Assembly (NCBI GenBank): GCA_964614415.1
Contig: CAZTLE010000196.1
Location: 1 to 7,470 of the forward strand
Reading direction: 5' to 3'
Origin: CAZTLE01 sp964614415
Lineage (GTDB): Bacteria > Bacteroidota > Bacteroidia > Flavobacteriales > Flavobacteriaceae
DNA length: 7,470 nt
In this document: positions 5,176 to 7,470 of the stretch, one piece after another
How the letters are laid out: every line of letters begins with the position of its first letter
Position numbering within the stretch: position 1 is the stretch's first letter
The notes under the pieces: generated by a model
What the model was told of the DNA's origin: nothing
Database searches by the model: none
The model's input: the letters and a program-made list of their open reading frames with translations, nothing else
Made by a program: the position numbers and the translations under genes

Positions 5176-6792
5176 ATGGCGCAACAGCTTGTTGAAATTG
5201 CCAGAATTTCACAACTCAAAGACAAAGAACCCGCTCATGCATTAGTAAGTAACACAGACCTCGTCATTGTAAAACACGAAACCGGAGTTTCGGTCCTTTA
5301 CGGTCGTTGCTTGCACAGAGGAGCCTTATTATCCGATGGATATATTGACGGCCACAATCTCATTTGTGGAGTTCACCATTGGGACTATCGTTATGATACG
5401 GGTGTAAGCGAATACAACAACGAGGAAGCACTTCATAAGTTCACCGAACACATCGATGGTGATGTGCTGAGTGTGGACGAGGAGGAAATCAAGGCCTTCG
5501 AAACAAAACATCCACAGCCGTTTCAGCGAGACGAGTACCTGGGCGCTTATGCCGATACACATCCCGAAGATACCGAGCCTTACACAGGCTATATAAAAGA
5601 ACTGGCCCGAAACGGCCTTAAGAACATAGGCCATCACGGTTTTTCAGCCTCCATGGGGGTAGATCGCAATACGCTACCTAAATGGAGTGACATTCAGTTC
5701 CTCCCGGCCCAATTATCGAAACGACCTTTGTTGGACCACGAAGAAGTAGCCACCAAAGTAGTGATCGGCCCAAGAGCGAAAAAGCCACTTACCCTGGATA
5801 TCCCATTATTCGTGAGTGATATGAGTTTTGGTGCGCTGTCTCGGGAAGCCAAGATCTCCCTGTCCAAAGGTGCCGAAATGGCCGGTACGGGTATCTGTTC
5901 CGGAGAGGGCGGTATGCTTCCACAAGAGCAGGAAAACAACACCCGCTATTTCTACGAACTGGCCTCAGCGCAATTCGGATTTAGCTGGGACAAACTTGAC
6001 AACGTGCAGGCCTTTCACTTCAAGGGAGGTCAGGGGGCTAAAACAGGAACCGGCGGACATTTACCGGGTAACAAAGTAAGCAAGGAAATTGCCGAAGTAC
6101 GCGGACTCAATGAAGGAGAAACGGCCATCTCTCCGGCGACGTTCCCCGATTTCCACGGAGTTCAGGATTTTAAGGATTTTGCCGAAAAGGTCCGGGAGCG
6201 CACGGGAGGTATCCCTATTGGGTTTAAGATAGCTGCGAGCCGCATTGAAGAAGATATTCAGTTTGCACTCGATGTGGGTGTGGATTATATCATACTGGAC
6301 GGTCGCGGAGGTGGAACGGGATCGGCCCCTACCATATTGCGGGATAACATAAACGTACCCACCATTCCGGCACTGGCACGTGCCCGGAAATACCTCGACA
6401 AAGTTGGTGCCGATGATATTACGCTGGTAATCACAGGTGGACTTCGTATTGCCGAAGACTATGCCAAAGCCATGATGATGGGCGCCGACGCTATTGCTGT
6501 TTCCAATGCGGCCATTCAGGCGATTGGGTGTCTTGGAATGCGCGCTTGTGGCACAAACAATTGCCCGGTGGGTATTGCCACCCAGAAGGAGTCGCTACGC
6601 AGTCGGTTGATCATTGAATCTTCGGCCATACAGCTATACAATTATTTTACAGCCACTAACAACCTTATAAAAGTGATTTCACGCTCCTGTGGTTATGACG
6701 ATATTTCGAAGTTCAATCAGGGGGATCTGTCCACCTTCGACCATGATATGCACAAACTCACCGGTATTCCATATGCCGGGGTAAATCCGTAA
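5176..6792 (+). CDS. Rieske-domain / FMN-binding glutamate synthase-family fusion protein
   Basis: This 538-residue cytoplasmic redox enzyme has two parts. Residues about 5-105 form a Rieske ferredoxin domain with C45-x-H47, a 16-residue spacer, and C64-x2-H67, the complete ligand set for a [2Fe-2S] cluster. Residues about 140-535 match the synthase domain of glutamate synthase: SDMSFGALSREAK (214-226) and CSGEGGMLPQ, the K283-G-G-Q-G-A-K and HLPGNK segments, GGGTGSAP (378-385) and ITGGLR in the FMN-binding TIM barrel, then C452-x5-C458-x4-C463, the [3Fe-4S] ligands. The glutaminase domain (N-terminal catalytic Cys) and the C-terminal beta-helix of full GltB are absent, so ammonia from glutamine cannot be made by this chain. 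It may be a ferredoxin-like oxidoreductase acting on another amino acid or keto acid; the true substrate is unknown. Start ATG 5176 has an AT-rich leader, and the next gene follows after 5 bases. Confidence 0.92.
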   Translation: MAQQLVEIARISQLKDKEPAHALVSNTDLVIVKHETGVSVLYGRCLHRGALLSDGYIDGHNLICGVHHWDYRYDTGVSEYNNEEALHKFTEHIDGDVLSVDEEEIKAFETKHPQPFQRDEYLGAYADTHPEDTEPYTGYIKELARNGLKNIGHHGFSASMGVDRNTLPKWSDIQFLPAQLSKRPLLDHEEVATKVVIGPRAKKPLTLDIPLFVSDMSFGALSREAKISLSKGAEMAGTGICSGEGGMLPQEQENNTRYFYELASAQFGFSWDKLDNVQAFHFKGGQGAKTGTGGHLPGNKVSKEIAEVRGLNEGETAISPATFPDFHGVQDFKDFAEKVRERTGGIPIGFKIAASRIEEDIQFALDVGVDYIILDGRGGGTGSAPTILRDNINVPTIPALARARKYLDKVGADDITLVITGGLRIAEDYAKAMMMGADAIAVSNAAIQAIGCLGMRACGTNNCPVGIATQKESLRSRLIIESSAIQLYNYFTATNNLIKVISRSCGYDDISKFNQGDLSTFDHDMHKLTGIPYAGVNP

Positions 6793-6797
6793 GACGC

Positions 6798-7470
6798 ATG
6801 GAGGAGATCATGCACAGAGCGGCGCAGTATCTGGCCGCTGCCGGAATTAGCTTTCTTGAGAAAAGGGACGACGATAGCCATACCAACCTGGGATGGAATT
6901 CGGATAACGCTTCTCTGGAAACCCGTCCGTTGAACGAAGACAGCGACAAACTGGTGCTCAACTACCAAAACTTTAGCCTGGAATGGTGGAAGGGTAACAA
7001 TTCCTATGAAATATTGGACTTACCCGGCTTTACTCATTCAGAAGTGATTGACTGGATTGCAGAAACAGCCAGAAAATATGGTTTCAAACAACCCTACTCT
7101 TTCGATCTGCACTATGATTTACCGTATCCCGGGATCACGCCGGATTACACATTCCAATTGGACGATAGGGATCGATTGAACTACCTTATTGCTATTCGAA
7201 CCATGTCCCAGGATGCCATTGCCGAAGCACTTACCACCAATGGTTTGACGTCCGATATTCGCATCTGGCCGCATCATTTCGACACCGGAGCCTATGCCGA
7301 AGTGCATTCGGAATTGGGTATTGGCTTCGGAATGGCCATGCCCGATACCATGATCCCCGATTTCTATCTGTACGTGAGTGGATATAAAGGACATGATTTT
7401 ATAGATACGGCCGAATTCGATTCACTCCAACACGGAACTATCTACACCGAAGGCTGGAAGGGCATCGCAC
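6798..7470 (+). CDS. Protein of unknown function with W-P-H-H-F-D motif (3' end missing)
   Basis: The frame stays open from the ATG at 6798 to the window edge, giving at least 224 residues. The product has no signal peptide or membrane helix and many aromatic and acidic residues. Notable segments are LVLNYQNFSLEWW (52-64), the helix SEVIDWIAETARKYG (81-95), SFDLHYDLPYPG (101-112), and I-W157-P-H-H-F-D162-T-G followed by LGIGFGMAMPD and PDFYLYVSGY. I recall a W-P-H-H-F-D block followed by a glycine-rich I-G-x-G strand and a Y-x-Y-V strand in other uncharacterised bacterial proteins, but cannot name the family. The paired histidines and aspartate could form a metal or catalytic site, which is only an inference. 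It starts 5 bases after the Rieske-GltS stop, so the two are probably co-transcribed. ATG 6810 is an alternative start (see the site at 6800). Confidence 0.85.
   Translation, partial: MEEIMHRAAQYLAAAGISFLEKRDDDSHTNLGWNSDNASLETRPLNEDSDKLVLNYQNFSLEWWKGNNSYEILDLPGFTHSEVIDWIAETARKYGFKQPYSFDLHYDLPYPGITPDYTFQLDDRDRLNYLIAIRTMSQDAIAEALTTNGLTSDIRIWPHHFDTGAYAEVHSELGIGFGMAMPDTMIPDFYLYVSGYKGHDFIDTAEFDSLQHGTIYTEGWKGIA
6800..6806 (+). promoter_or_regulatory. Shine-Dalgarno-like GGAGGAG before an alternative start
   Basis: GGAGGAG runs from the last base of the ATG at 6798 to 6806, and a second in-frame ATG lies at 6810, with 5 bases between GGAGG and the ATG. This is near-ideal Shine-Dalgarno spacing and makes ATG 6810 a real alternative that would shorten the protein by 4 residues. 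Flavobacteria rarely depend on Shine-Dalgarno pairing, so it may equally be just the Glu-Glu codons. Confidence 0.3.

Overview
The window looks like chromosomal DNA of a member of the Bacteroidota, most likely a flavobacterium (Flavobacteriaceae). The grounds are the protein styles (Bacteroidota-type sensor kinase and RprY-like regulator, a small secreted propeller-like protein next to a deoxynucleoside kinase), the general lack of Shine-Dalgarno sequences, AT-rich leaders, and GTTNNNG heptad repeats between genes. Every gene I can support is on the + strand. The first and last genes run off the window. I saw no RNA gene, CRISPR array, insertion sequence, integrase or phage gene.

Region 1 (1-2042) is a two-component system: the 3' part of a membrane sensor histidine kinase overlapping by 8 bases an OmpR/PhoB-type response regulator. 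The kinase has a degenerate first glycine box.

Region 2 (2043-2388) is a 346-base non-coding stretch. It holds a perfect 7-base tandem repeat, a second diverged heptad array built on the same GTTNNNG scaffold, a pyrimidine-rich tract and a candidate Bacteroidota-type promoter.

Region 3 (2389-5023) is a tightly packed run of five genes. First come a secreted protein of unknown function, a deoxynucleoside kinase (dNTP salvage) and a SnoaL/NTF2-like protein, with gaps of 5 and 10 bases. After a 44-base gap follow a short AT-rich gene of unknown function, whose product resembles a free-standing EF-Tu domain II barrel, and a three-helix membrane protein of the DUF2721 type. The AT-rich gene differs in composition from its neighbours and may be a later insertion.

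Region 4 (5024-7470) starts with a 152-base intergenic region and a 538-residue protein in which a Rieske [2Fe-2S] domain is fused to the FMN/[3Fe-4S] synthase domain of glutamate synthase, without a glutaminase domain. Five bases later begins a partial, probably co-transcribed gene of unknown function with a W-P-H-H-F-D motif.

No obviously new multi-gene system is visible. The items most worth following up are the Rieske/glutamate-synthase fusion with its unknown partner, the AT-rich EF-Tu-barrel-like gene, and the paired heptad repeats.
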